A DNA stretch of 64,000 nucleotides from Rhodothermales bacterium (GTDB taxonomy: Bacteria > Bacteroidota > Rhodothermia > Rhodothermales > UBA10348), in the NCBI GenBank assembly GCA_040221055.1, contig JAVJVN010000009.1, positions 406,257-470,256 on the forward strand. The letters run 5' to 3'. How positions within the stretch are numbered: the stretch's first letter is position 1; each line of letters starts with the position of its first letter. The position numbers were made by a program, and so were the translations under genes. The notes beneath the pieces were generated by a model. The model made no database searches, was not told the origin of the DNA, and saw only the letters and a list, made by a program, of their open reading frames with translations. Of the stretch, positions 41,286 through 51,183 are shown piece by piece.

Positions 41286-44162
41286 ATGACACCATCTGAC
41301 CGCCTCCCATCCCCCGTGCTCCATCGCGTTTTTCCGGTCCGCCACCGCGCTCTCGGATGGCTTGGCATGCTGGGCGTGGTGGTGTTGACGTGGTTTGTGG
41401 CCTCGGCCCATTGCCGGAGTCCGAAAGACACGGAGACCGCATATCTGTCTGGGGATTACGATGCGGTGATCAGCCGATTCAAGGACGACGAATCCCTTGA
41501 CAATGCCTTGTTGACGGGCCTGTCCTATATCGCCCAGCAACGATACGCCGAGGCGAACCTGCTCTTTTCCCGCATGCCCGGGGAGGATGCCGCCGCTTCC
41601 GTGGTGAGATCCTGTGGACTGCTGGAAATGGAAATCCGACTGGGTCGATACGATCGCGCCGGGAATGCCCACGCAGACTGCAGCACGGCCGTGGCCTCCA
41701 ATCCGGGAGAGCGATCGTGGATCCTGGCGTACGGCTTGCACACGCTCGGTTACATGGAACACATGAATGCGGCGTACGAGGCGGCCACCATCCTGTACCT
41801 CCAGGCTCTGGATGCCAATCCGGCCGTCAGTGACCTCGAACAGTATTTCGAACTGAATACCCGCAACAACCTCGGAAACGTGTACTACCGGACCGGGCAA
41901 TCCGCGCGCGCCCTTTCCACCCACCGGGAGGTCCACGCGCGTCGTGTGCGGCTGCTGGGACCGGACCACCCGAAAACCGGTGGCTCCATCGGCAACCTGG
42001 GAAACGTCTATACCGCTATCGGCGAGTACGAAAAGGCGTTGTACTTCCACGAGCGGGCTGCCGACATTTCCCGTCGGAACGCGGGTCCGTACGACCCCGA
42101 ATACGCCTATTCACTCAATAATATCGGATTGGCCCTGGTCCAGCTGGACCGCAACCAGGAAGCCATCGACTACCTGGAGCGTTCCCTTTCCATCAAGAAG
42201 GTGGTCCAGGGTGACAGCAGCGCGACCCTCATCAACACCCTGGCGAACTTGACGGCCGCCCACATCCGCCTGAATCAGCTTGAGGAAGCCTCGCATCATG
42301 CTGAACTCGCCACACGTCTGGCCGGTATTCACCAGTTGACCGATTCTCCGGGAATGTGGGAATTCGAAATCGACCGGTCGAAACTGCTGGCCGTCTCATC
42401 CCGCATTCCGGACGCCATCAACGGCCTGGAAAAGGCATGGTCGTCCGCCGTAGCCAACAAGCACCCGGTTTCATTCCGGATTGCCAACACGCTCGCCGAA
42501 CTCCAGCTCCGTACGCACAACACGGATTCTGCGCGGCAGTACCTGGACTGGATAGATGCCTGTGTCCGGACGTGTCCGTGGTCTCCTGTATCGGACTCCA
42601 CGTTGCACGAGGATCCGCCGGTCGAGGAGAGCATCCGGCAGTGGCTGCAGGCGCATTTGCTGGAGTTGTCCGTTCCCACGGCGGCAACCGCGGCCCGGGC
42701 GGAACGGGCGGCACGAACGGCCGAGCGGCTCCAGTCCCCCCTTTGGTCCCTGAAATTCGACCGCCTGTGGTACACACAGGCCCATGGGCTGTACACCGGA
42801 CTCACCGACCTTGCCGTTCGCGCATCCGCCGTGGAGGACGCCTGGCGGCACGTGGAATCCCGCAAATCCTTGTTCGTCCGTCGCGTCCAGCGTGAGCGGG
42901 CCCGAACGCTCGGGGACACGATGTCCGAGCTCATGCAGGTCGAGTCGGAACTCGCCATCGCAGAGGCCGGTCCTTCGGAATCCAACATGGTATCGGACCT
43001 GATTGCCGAGCGCGTGCAGCTCCAGCTGGCGTTCGAACGGGCAGCCGGAACGGAAGATGGTCCATCCGATATCCACATACCGGTCGGTGTACCGGCCATA
43101 CAGGAACGGCTGGCGGCCCTGGACGCCACGTTCCATCACTATTTCTGGTCGAGCCCTGCACCCGACAGCCTGCGTCGACTGCATGCCATCGTGGTCTCTC
43201 CCGATTCGGTCAATTTGGTGGCCCTGGGCACGGCCCGGCAGATCGAGCCGGCCATTGCGGCATTCATGGAAGCCATAGGAGCCGGGAACCGGTCCGTGGT
43301 CGAGCAGACCTCAAGGCGGTTGTCCGGGCTCATGTTGGAGCCCCTGCTGCCCCTGACCACGACCCCTGTGCTGGTGGTATCGCCGGATGACGGACTCTAC
43401 AACCTGCCCTTCGAGTTGCTGTCCTATGATTCCGGCAAACCGTTCAGTCACCTGGTGGAACGCCACGCCATTGTTTACGCCCATTCGGCGGGCAGGCTGA
43501 CCGGATTGTCAGACTGGACCGTGATGGCCCCCGGCGCAAGCATGCAGATTTTTGACGTCCCGTTCACGGGCGCGTCCGGGTCCCATCCCTCACGCCCGGC
43601 ATCCTTGCCCGGTGCGGCGCGGGAAGCCGACGCACTCCAACGGCTGATGTCGATACGACCGGACATCCAGGTCCGCCGCGCGTCGAACGTGGAAAAGGGG
43701 ACGTTCCTCCGACAGGCGACCCGCGCCACGGATATCGTCCACCTGGCCACCCACAGCCGGTTCGACCCCCTCACACCCCACGGGTCGGGCATCCTGTTCA
43801 AACCGGGGGAAGCATCTCCTGCGTCCGGTGTGCTGACGCCGGCTGAAATGGCGACCCGGTCCCTGCCTGTCCGGCTCCTGGTCCTGAGCTCGTGCGAATC
43901 GGCGCGAAGGACCGGTGGCCTGTCGGCCGCCTTCGATTTCAGCATTGCGTTGAGCATGTCGGGCGTGGAACAGGCCCTGGTGTCAAACTGGGCAGTCGAC
44001 GACGCCGCCACGACTGAATTCATGGTCCGATTCTATGCGCGCATGCTGGACGGCGAATCGCCACCCATTGCGCTTCAGCGGACCAAGCTGTCGTTTGCTC
44101 AGGAGCCTGCCTTGCTTTCCGACCCGTCCATCTGGGCGGCGTTCGTGTTGACCATCGTGTAG
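41286..44162 (+). CDS. Exported TPR-CHAT protease-like protein
   Basis: 958 residues from ATG 41286. One N-terminal membrane/signal helix (WLGMLGVVVLTWFVASA) is followed by about six TPR units (LGNVYTAIGEYEKALYFHERA, LNNIGLALVQLDRNQEAIDYLERSL) and a helical linker. A C-terminal CHAT domain carries His823 in VHLATHS and Cys870 in LVLSSCESA, the caspase-like dyad. CHAT proteins include separase-related and defence proteases. No effector gene is adjacent. Its last 64 bases overlap the convergent MFS gene. Confidence 0.85.
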   Translation: MTPSDRLPSPVLHRVFPVRHRALGWLGMLGVVVLTWFVASAHCRSPKDTETAYLSGDYDAVISRFKDDESLDNALLTGLSYIAQQRYAEANLLFSRMPGEDAAASVVRSCGLLEMEIRLGRYDRAGNAHADCSTAVASNPGERSWILAYGLHTLGYMEHMNAAYEAATILYLQALDANPAVSDLEQYFELNTRNNLGNVYYRTGQSARALSTHREVHARRVRLLGPDHPKTGGSIGNLGNVYTAIGEYEKALYFHERAADISRRNAGPYDPEYAYSLNNIGLALVQLDRNQEAIDYLERSLSIKKVVQGDSSATLINTLANLTAAHIRLNQLEEASHHAELATRLAGIHQLTDSPGMWEFEIDRSKLLAVSSRIPDAINGLEKAWSSAVANKHPVSFRIANTLAELQLRTHNTDSARQYLDWIDACVRTCPWSPVSDSTLHEDPPVEESIRQWLQAHLLELSVPTAATAARAERAARTAERLQSPLWSLKFDRLWYTQAHGLYTGLTDLAVRASAVEDAWRHVESRKSLFVRRVQRERARTLGDTMSELMQVESELAIAEAGPSESNMVSDLIAERVQLQLAFERAAGTEDGPSDIHIPVGVPAIQERLAALDATFHHYFWSSPAPDSLRRLHAIVVSPDSVNLVALGTARQIEPAIAAFMEAIGAGNRSVVEQTSRRLSGLMLEPLLPLTTTPVLVVSPDDGLYNLPFELLSYDSGKPFSHLVERHAIVYAHSAGRLTGLSDWTVMAPGASMQIFDVPFTGASGSHPSRPASLPGAAREADALQRLMSIRPDIQVRRASNVEKGTFLRQATRATDIVHLATHSRFDPLTPHGSGILFKPGEASPASGVLTPAEMATRSLPVRLLVLSSCESARRTGGLSAAFDFSIALSMSGVEQALVSNWAVDDAATTEFMVRFYARMLDGESPPIALQRTKLSFAQEPALLSDPSIWAAFVLTIV

Positions 44163-45301
44163 ACGAGCGCGACAAACGGTCCGAGTGCGAGCACGGCGAA
44201 GGCCCACCGGTAACCGACCCCGTCGATCATGACCGGCACGATCTGGAGCGACACGACCGTTATCAGGAACCCGATGCTGGTCTGTACCTGGAGGGCCGTA
44301 CCCAACCATTCCGGATCGGTGTGTTCCGAAACCATTGCACTGAACTGCGCACTGTCCGCGACGACGAAGAATCCCCAGACCAGGCACAGCACGGTGAGGA
44401 TCAGTGGATTCCCATAGGCGAATCCGACAACCAGGCAACAGGCTCCCGAAACGGCCAGGGACGTATTCGTCACGGGAAGTCGACCGCGAGTGTCCGCAAT
44501 GCGTCCGGCCAGAATACAGGCCGCACCACCCGCTGCGAACATTCCGAACGCCGACATCCGGGCACCCCATAACGGCCAGCCATGGGACTCCCAGGACGAC
44601 AGCAATACAATGGGTGCCCATGCCCAGACGGCATACAGCTCCCACATGTGACCGAAATAGCCCACATTGGCCACACGGGCACCCGGACGTTGGAATCCCT
44701 GGAGGGCGTGTTTCCAGTGGAAGGCCGTGCTGCGGACGGTGAACGGCCCGGTCTTCACCCAACCCACAGCCAGGATGGCAGCCAGGATGGCCAGCACGGC
44801 CGTCCAGGCCAGCAGCCCGCGCCACGGAATGGTCGCCGAGAAGGCACCGATCAGATGGGGCACCCCAGAGCCGACGGCCAGTGCTCCGACCAACAGGCCG
44901 ATGTTGAACCCGCGGCGTTCCCTGCTCCAACTCGCCATGATTTTCATGGCGGGAGGATACACGCCGGCCAGTGCAACCCCCGTCAGGAAGCGAAGGATGA
45001 CTACGGACGCAACCGACTCCGACAATGCGGCAATGGCCGCCGTCGCAAGGGCGGCCAGGAACGCACTTGCACCCACGACCCGGGGCGCAGGAAACCGATC
45101 CGCCAGGTTGCCCACCGCACTCAACATGGCACCCACCACGAATCCGAGCTGGACGGACATGGTCAGCCATCCCAGGGTCGCGGCCTGCAGCCCCCATTCA
45201 AGGGCCAGCTGCGGCACGATGGCTGAAGCGCTGAACCAGACGGCCATGGCCAGCAGGACCACGAAAGCCAGCAGGCCGATCTGGGAACGGGCACCCGTCA
45301 A
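44099..45301 (-). CDS. MFS transporter (CynX/NimT-like)
   Basis: 400 residues, 12 membrane helices in two halves. The loop motif LADRFPAPRVVGASAF between helices 2 and 3 and AGRIADTRGRLPVTN in the second half match major-facilitator motif A. The start MTGARSQIGLLAFVVLLAMAVWFSAS resembles cyanate/nitroimidazole-type members. The substrate is unknown. It is coupled to the metzincin gene by ATGA, and its C-terminal 64 bases are antisense to the CHAT gene. Confidence 0.85.
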   Translation of the reverse strand: MTGARSQIGLLAFVVLLAMAVWFSASAIVPQLALEWGLQAATLGWLTMSVQLGFVVGAMLSAVGNLADRFPAPRVVGASAFLAALATAAIAALSESVASVVILRFLTGVALAGVYPPAMKIMASWSRERRGFNIGLLVGALAVGSGVPHLIGAFSATIPWRGLLAWTAVLAILAAILAVGWVKTGPFTVRSTAFHWKHALQGFQRPGARVANVGYFGHMWELYAVWAWAPIVLLSSWESHGWPLWGARMSAFGMFAAGGAACILAGRIADTRGRLPVTNTSLAVSGACCLVVGFAYGNPLILTVLCLVWGFFVVADSAQFSAMVSEHTDPEWLGTALQVQTSIGFLITVVSLQIVPVMIDGVGYRWAFAVLALGPFVALVYTMVNTNAAQMDGSESKAGS

Positions 45302-47730
45302 TCTTCGTCCAGGATGTTTTCAATCCGTACGGACAGGTCCTCCAGGTGTGCCCTTGTGACGGCGTCGGTCGTCCGGGAAGCCGCACGGTCGACCATGGAC
45401 TCCAGGGTCGAGAGTTCCGCCCGGACCAGGGCCGCAACATCCGATCCGGTGTCCCCTTCACCTTCCAACAGCGTAGCGAGGCGGGCGACATATCCGCGTT
45501 GGAGGTTCCGTCGATAGGCATCGACGGGCGAAGCTGCCCTCAGCTCCGAAAACACGGCACCACGCGCATCCTCAAACAACATGGGGACTGAATAGGCACC
45601 CTCCACCCCGTAGACCACCTCGGTCTCGATCATCCGCGCCATTCGAGACGCGTTGAAGAGCTGTGCCAGCCCGCCGACCTGGTAGCCCCGTACGCGGTCA
45701 ATCGTACCGGTGGACTCCAGCAACTGGACGATTTCGGGACGCACCAACCAATGGGGCGTCGTGAAGACATGATCATTCATCCAGGCCACAGCCCGCTTTT
45801 GCCGATCGGCAGGTACCGGTTCGTAGACCACTCCGTCCTGATCCGAGGTCTTCAGCGTTTCGTAGATCCCTCCGACGTTCCGTACGACGTGGCCGATGTA
45901 CCGGTTGTACTGACTGCCGACATTCTGGTACAGCTCGGCCAGTTCGTCGAAATCCTCGCCCGTTTCGGCGCTCCACTCCGGAATCCGGTCCAGGATGCGC
46001 TGAAGATTCAGGATCCCGAGCCGACTGGCCTCCATTTCGTCGTTCGAAATGTTCTCCGTCTGGCTACGGGGATCGCTGGCCACACTGCGCCCGAACCAAT
46101 AGCGGTAATCGCCGGCCCGCTCCTTGACCCATGTATTCAAGGTCACGGCCTCCTGGTCTGCCGTTGCTTGGTCATCGAACCAGGAATACGTCCATTTGGT
46201 GGCCCATTTATCGTAATCACCGACCATGGGTCCGAACTGGGTCACACCGTCTTCGGGCTGTGCCACATAGTTGAATCGGGCATAATCCATGATGGACGGT
46301 GCCGTGCCGTGCGTCGCCGTGAAAACAGGGTCCCGCAGTTGTTCGACCGAAAAGGCATAGGAAGACCCCATGTTGTGCTGGAAGCCGAGCGTATGACCGA
46401 CCTCGTGGGCAGACACGAACCGGACCAGTTCGGCCATGACCTCATCCTCGAACGTGGCCCCCTGAGCAGCCGGGTTCACGGCGGCGGTCTGGATGAGATA
46501 CCAGTTCCGGAGCAGGTTCATCACGTTGTGATACCAGTTGATGTCACTCTCCAGGATCTGGCCACTCCGGGGGTCGTGGACATGCGGGCCCGAAGCGTTC
46601 TGTATGGACGATGCAAAATACCGGATGACCGAGTAACGGGCGTCTTCAGGGGAAAAATCGGGGTCTTCCTCCGTCGTGGGAGCCATCTTGGCAATGATGG
46701 CATTGCTGAAACCGGCCACTTCGAATGCCGGCTGCCAGTCTTCCACACCCTGCATGAGGGGCTTACGCCATTTTTCCGGCGTGTTGGCATCGATGTAGTA
46801 GACAATGGGCTCGACCGGATCCACCAGTTCCCCGCGCGCATACGCCTCGGGGTCACTGGGCTCAAGCTTCCAGCGGGTCACGAAACAGCGGTCCTCGACT
46901 TTCTGCTGATCGCTGGAATACTCGGAGAAACGGACGGAGAACAATCCGACGCGATCGTCGCAGTACCGGGGCTTCATGGGCTCGGCCGGCAACAGCAGCA
47001 TGGACTGCGCCATTTCAACGGAAATGGTGTTCGTAGAGCTGTTGGAGGGCGGATTGGCGGCCTCGTACGTGAGCAGGTGACGGACTTCCACGTTTTCGGG
47101 GAAACTCTTGACCGACGAGATATGGGAACGGGACCGGTCCAGTCGCCGGACCTGATACGAAGACCTGCGGGAGGACTGCAGCCCGAGCGACGGTACGTCG
47201 TCCAGGAAGAGATCCGTTGCGTCGATGACCACGCCAGACGTGTCCGCGTTGAACGCCTCAATGTCGAATGCCTTGATGATGGGCTCCAGGTTCGAATTGC
47301 GGACGGCCTGGTAAATGGGATCGTCCTCGTCCGCCTGGTTCTCATATCCGACCACCCTCAGCAGGACCCGGTCTTCGTTGCGCTCCCAACGGACCACCTG
47401 TGTATTGGCCTTCTGCCCACCGTAGCCGATGTTGTTCGCCGTCCGTGCAATCCGCGTAACCAGCAGGAATTCCCGGTCCATCCACTCGTCCGGAATCTCG
47501 AACCAGACCGAACCGTCGTTCCGGTAAACGGTGAAGATACCCTCGTCTTTTTCGAAATCGGTCTTGATGACGGATCGGAAGGCCTTCGGGCCGTCGGTGC
47601 TCTTGGTGGCAAAGGGACTTTCGGTGGATGCGGTGGTGCTGGCCTGCCTGGATCCGGTACAGCCGGAGCCCAGGAGCAGGATCATGGACAGGAAGAAAAG
47701 CCCGAGTCGGGTGGATGCAGTTCGAGGCAT
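45298..47730 (-). CDS. Zinc-dependent metalloprotease lipoprotein (DUF5117/5118 type)
   Basis: 810 residues. Lipobox LLGSGC near residue 24. Residues 442-452 read HEVGHTLGFQH, the exact HExxHxxGxxH metzincin motif, and a Met-turn-like SIMDYARFNYV follows about 30 residues later. The preceding ~400 residues hold the DUF5117-like beta domain (SVWFEIPDEWMDREFLLVTR), and a long helical C-terminal part follows. Such proteins are cell-surface peptidases of Bacteroidota; the targets are unknown. It is co-oriented with the T9SS plug gene 58 bases upstream. Confidence 0.88.
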   Translation of the reverse strand: MPRTASTRLGLFFLSMILLLGSGCTGSRQASTTASTESPFATKSTDGPKAFRSVIKTDFEKDEGIFTVYRNDGSVWFEIPDEWMDREFLLVTRIARTANNIGYGGQKANTQVVRWERNEDRVLLRVVGYENQADEDDPIYQAVRNSNLEPIIKAFDIEAFNADTSGVVIDATDLFLDDVPSLGLQSSRRSSYQVRRLDRSRSHISSVKSFPENVEVRHLLTYEAANPPSNSSTNTISVEMAQSMLLLPAEPMKPRYCDDRVGLFSVRFSEYSSDQQKVEDRCFVTRWKLEPSDPEAYARGELVDPVEPIVYYIDANTPEKWRKPLMQGVEDWQPAFEVAGFSNAIIAKMAPTTEEDPDFSPEDARYSVIRYFASSIQNASGPHVHDPRSGQILESDINWYHNVMNLLRNWYLIQTAAVNPAAQGATFEDEVMAELVRFVSAHEVGHTLGFQHNMGSSYAFSVEQLRDPVFTATHGTAPSIMDYARFNYVAQPEDGVTQFGPMVGDYDKWATKWTYSWFDDQATADQEAVTLNTWVKERAGDYRYWFGRSVASDPRSQTENISNDEMEASRLGILNLQRILDRIPEWSAETGEDFDELAELYQNVGSQYNRYIGHVVRNVGGIYETLKTSDQDGVVYEPVPADRQKRAVAWMNDHVFTTPHWLVRPEIVQLLESTGTIDRVRGYQVGGLAQLFNASRMARMIETEVVYGVEGAYSVPMLFEDARGAVFSELRAASPVDAYRRNLQRGYVARLATLLEGEGDTGSDVAALVRAELSTLESMVDRAASRTTDAVTRAHLEDLSVRIENILDED

Positions 47731-47788
47731 CGTTGTGGGGGTTGTGCTGCTGCAAAAAATGGACCCACAAGGTACGGTCCAGCGACGT

Positions 47789-49108
47789 TCATCGCACCAA
47801 CGCAGACACGACGGCGACCAGTCGATCGGTCTGTGAACGGATGTCGTCCAGGTACACGAAGGAGGAATACATATTGACGGGCTGGGCTGAGGTCATCTCC
47901 AGCGCCTGCCGGTGCGCCGGATCCCGCACCTCATAACGGTACTCGTGCAGACCTTGCTTGACGAGCACGGACTGCTCGTACCACGCGTCCTCGGCATTCC
48001 ACGTCATGAGGCGGTCCGCATGCCACCCGTTGAACGTACCGGCAATGGAAACGCCTCCCGGGATGGGTTGACCCGTCAATGTCCTGAATCGGAACGTGGT
48101 TTCCACGTATTCGGCGCGCAGAGCGGCATCCATTGCGCCTGGAACGGCTCCTTCCACTACCGGCTGTCCGTTCAGGAAAGGGGCCAGCGAGGACCCCGGG
48201 AATTGCGCCTGGTCCGGGGTCAGCCAGACCCGCCAGGGCGTGCGGGATTGATTGGTGCGTTCAATGGACCCGCCGGTTCGGACATCTCCCAGATCCAGGA
48301 ACCACCGGGCTCCACCCGGGACGAAGGCATCCTGGGGTTCGAGATAGAACGACAGGTCCGGATTGGCCGCCAGGGAGGGTCCATCGGCGCATCGTGCGCC
48401 CGCGAAATCGGCGTTCCTTGTGAAACACACGTCGTAGTTGAAGGCGTCGACCCCGGGATCGGTGGGTCGGAACTGGACAAGCGGTTGGATACCCCGGAAA
48501 CGCGATCCGATATTGAGCACATCATCCAGTCGCATATCCACCGGAAACGCCTGTTCCGACACGAAGAAAACCCGTTCAAACAAGACCTGGTCTTCCCTCC
48601 CCTGCTCGGTCACGCGGAGCACATAATTGCCGCTCACCGTGAAGTCCACGGCGTCGTTCGGAAACCGGTACTCGTAATGGGTAAACGGCGTCAGCGTGCC
48701 AGCGGACGGACGGTAATCCAGGATGGTGTCATGCATGAAGCGATCCATGTATTGGGCCGGTGACAGATCCTCCCGCCACTCCCGGTCCATGTGCCGGAAA
48801 TAGACTGAAACCGGCCGGGCACCTCCCCCTTCTCCGGATTCCACCAGCGAATCATCCAGGATGTCAAACGCGACGCGGACGCTCTCCCGTTCGCCCAGAA
48901 CAATCACCGGGAGAGTGTTCTGTCCCCCCGATCCATGGATCTGGATCGTGCGCACGGCCGGGTGATCCGGAGAGAGGCCCGGGCCCGGAGGCTGGGCCAC
49001 ACCCGGTTTTTCGGCGCGTCGATCATCGGAGACCTCTTCCGTCGACGCGCATCCGGTCGCGGCCAGCAAGAGAAGGATCAGCCATCCGGTAAAAAGTCGA
49101 TCGCGCAT
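47789..49108 (-). CDS. Type IX secretion system plug protein (DUF5103)
   Basis: 439 residues from ATG 49108, a lipoprotein with lipobox AATGC (Cys20). The N-terminal part (PVIVLGERESVRVAFDILDD, SVYFRHMDREWREDLSPAQYM, FTHYEYRFPND) follows the DUF5103 pattern. The C-terminal part (FNGWHADRLMTWNAEDAWYEQ, LHEYRYEV) is an E-set/CBM48-like domain. In T9SS the plug closes the SprA/Sov translocon and alternates with PorV. It is preceded 29 bases upstream by the polytopic gluzincin gene. SprA is not in the window. Confidence 0.87.
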   Translation of the reverse strand: MRDRLFTGWLILLLLAATGCASTEEVSDDRRAEKPGVAQPPGPGLSPDHPAVRTIQIHGSGGQNTLPVIVLGERESVRVAFDILDDSLVESGEGGGARPVSVYFRHMDREWREDLSPAQYMDRFMHDTILDYRPSAGTLTPFTHYEYRFPNDAVDFTVSGNYVLRVTEQGREDQVLFERVFFVSEQAFPVDMRLDDVLNIGSRFRGIQPLVQFRPTDPGVDAFNYDVCFTRNADFAGARCADGPSLAANPDLSFYLEPQDAFVPGGARWFLDLGDVRTGGSIERTNQSRTPWRVWLTPDQAQFPGSSLAPFLNGQPVVEGAVPGAMDAALRAEYVETTFRFRTLTGQPIPGGVSIAGTFNGWHADRLMTWNAEDAWYEQSVLVKQGLHEYRYEVRDPAHRQALEMTSAQPVNMYSSFVYLDDIRSQTDRLVAVVSALVR

Positions 49109-49137
49109 GGGATACTGATTGTCGGAAAAGACGCTTG

Positions 49138-51183
49138 TTATCGGGGGGTGGAATGGGCCGACACGTGCTGGCGGTGCCAGGTAATCCGGTCCAGCCATTC
49201 CTGGCCCAGCGCGGCCATCCCGAAGTCGCCCACCGATCGGGATTGTCGGACCAACCCCTCTCCTACGTGTACTGCCGTATCCAGGTCCCCGTCCATCGTT
49301 CCATCCACAACCTCCCGGTACAGCTGGAGCCGCATCCACTCATCGCGAAGGCTTCCGTCCAGCCCGCCGGGTGTGATCGCATCCAATCCCTCCAATGCGC
49401 GATACCGGAGCGTCCGGTCGCTGAGGAGTGAACGTCGAAGCGCCTGGAGCAGCAGGGAGCGAGCCTTGGCGGAACCGACGGAATCCGAGGCCTGGGCGAC
49501 GTTGGCGGCGGCGAGGCCCGCGAAAAGATGCCATGTTGCGTGTCGATCGGATGGGGGCACGCCATTCAGTACGGCCGAAACCGACTGCGCATGCACGGGT
49601 CGACCCGAAAGGGGCGGCATCGTTCCGGGCAGCACCAGGGAGGCCCAACCCAGGCGCGCCTGGTGGAATTCCGGCCAGCGCTGCCAGACGAGCCGCAGCC
49701 CCGACGTATCCGCATTCGCCATGGCTTCCCGGTACGCCCGGACCGGCCGGGGTACCCAATGGGGACACGATTGCTCGAACAGGGACAGGACGCCGAACCG
49801 GCGTTGACCCGTGTCGCGGGCATCGGCAGGCAGCGATGCGAGGAATCCGGGCATGTCCCGCACCCACGACGCCATGAGATGCTCGGCGGACTGCCCGTAG
49901 ACCGCCATGAAGTCGCCCGACCGGTACACCCGGCGGAAGGCGTCCATTCCCCGCGTTTCAACAAGGTGATGCACAAACGCACCCGTCCACGTGTACGAAA
50001 CCCCCGCACGACCGCTCCAGAAACCGAGCGGAGTCAAGGAACGAGCGACCTCCTGCGCGACCGCTGCACGGCGGGATGCGTCCGGATGGGCAGCCAGGAC
50101 CATCGCTTCCGGGGACGGTCCGCCGCCCGGAGGCTCCACGGCCACGGCGAAGCCTTCAACCAGACCGACGAGCGGCGAGGCCCTGAGGACGGGTGTCCCG
50201 AATTCCCTCGAAAAAACGTGGGCCAGTTCATGCGGAAAGACCGACGCCAACGATGCCATCGAAACGTGCACCTGTGGGGTCCTGAGCCAGACCGGGGCCA
50301 CGCTTGTTGTACGTGCCCCCGTAAGGCCGGCTCGCGTCGCATTGTCGGGATACACGTAGGATGCGACACGCCCTGCCGGTCGCACACCGGTCATGCGGTG
50401 CAGTCGGTCGAAGTGCCATTCATGGTCATCCAGGATCCGGCCAAGCGCGGCGTGTGGGACAGCCGTGGTATCGTAGAAGACATCGAAATGTGCTGTTTGT
50501 GCGTGACCCGTGAAGCGGGACTGCAGCCACGCCTCCGGGGTGTTGATTCCAACCCGACCGGGTTGTGCGTAGAGCAATCCCAACAGCAGTCCCGGAATCA
50601 GCATGAGTCCGAAGCGCCCCCTGGCCCAGGCCACGAAAACCGCGGCCCACAGGAGCGACATTCCCCGGAACACGAACAATCCCGCCCGGACAACCAGATC
50701 CTCATCGTAAATCGGTCCGAGTACAGCCCCGAACACGTGATTGTAGCTGTAGAACTGGGGATGCAACCCCACGTCGTACAGCGGTCCCGCAACCAATACG
50801 ACCCCACCCACCATGAACATCCAGAACACGGGACGCCCTGATCGACTCCGCGCCCAGTGCCCCACGGCCCAACCGAGGATGACGGACGGCCAGACCAGCA
50901 CGAAGAACAGTCCACTCCCCCGCAGGATGTCACAATTCGGTGCCCACAGGAGAGACACCAACAGCATACCCACCAGTACCAACGGCCACAGCATGCGGGG
51001 AACCAATCTCCCTCCCCGAGCGCCGGCCCATCCCGAAAGGAAGAACGCCACCGTGGCCCCAACGGCGCCGCTCTCCACGTGCAGGCGGTCAAAAACAGGG
51101 ATTTGCCAGAGGACCAATCCGAGGATCACATAGACCCACAGCTCCGTGCGTCGGAATGGAGCGTCCCTGTTCAGGGACGTCAA
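49138..51183 (-). CDS. Polytopic membrane protein with gluzincin (peptidase MA-like) domain
   Basis: 681 residues. About seven helices in the first 215 residues lead into a large extracytoplasmic domain with HELAH at 318-322 and a downstream VEGFAVAVE, whose Glu343 fits the third zinc ligand of gluzincins (HExxH...E). The C-terminal ~200 residues are helical (ALRRSLLSDRTLRYRALEG). Its start overlaps the stop of the DUF3078 gene (ATGA). I do not recognise the full-length family; the peptidase call rests on the zinc motif. Confidence 0.72.
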   Translation of the reverse strand: MTSLNRDAPFRRTELWVYVILGLVLWQIPVFDRLHVESGAVGATVAFFLSGWAGARGGRLVPRMLWPLVLVGMLLVSLLWAPNCDILRGSGLFFVLVWPSVILGWAVGHWARSRSGRPVFWMFMVGGVVLVAGPLYDVGLHPQFYSYNHVFGAVLGPIYDEDLVVRAGLFVFRGMSLLWAAVFVAWARGRFGLMLIPGLLLGLLYAQPGRVGINTPEAWLQSRFTGHAQTAHFDVFYDTTAVPHAALGRILDDHEWHFDRLHRMTGVRPAGRVASYVYPDNATRAGLTGARTTSVAPVWLRTPQVHVSMASLASVFPHELAHVFSREFGTPVLRASPLVGLVEGFAVAVEPPGGGPSPEAMVLAAHPDASRRAAVAQEVARSLTPLGFWSGRAGVSYTWTGAFVHHLVETRGMDAFRRVYRSGDFMAVYGQSAEHLMASWVRDMPGFLASLPADARDTGQRRFGVLSLFEQSCPHWVPRPVRAYREAMANADTSGLRLVWQRWPEFHQARLGWASLVLPGTMPPLSGRPVHAQSVSAVLNGVPPSDRHATWHLFAGLAAANVAQASDSVGSAKARSLLLQALRRSLLSDRTLRYRALEGLDAITPGGLDGSLRDEWMRLQLYREVVDGTMDGDLDTAVHVGEGLVRQSRSVGDFGMAALGQEWLDRITWHRQHVSAHSTPR

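Noticed and set aside
40374-42050. A 558-codon minus-strand frame spanning the TonB receptor end and the TPR part of the CHAT gene.
   Set aside because: It would run antisense through two well-supported genes and their gap; composition bias explains it.
45751-47877. A 708-codon open frame opposite the metzincin gene.
   Set aside because: The minus-strand frame has a lipobox, HExxHxxGxxH and Met-turn, so it is the real gene. The antisense frame has no motif and reflects the high third-position GC.
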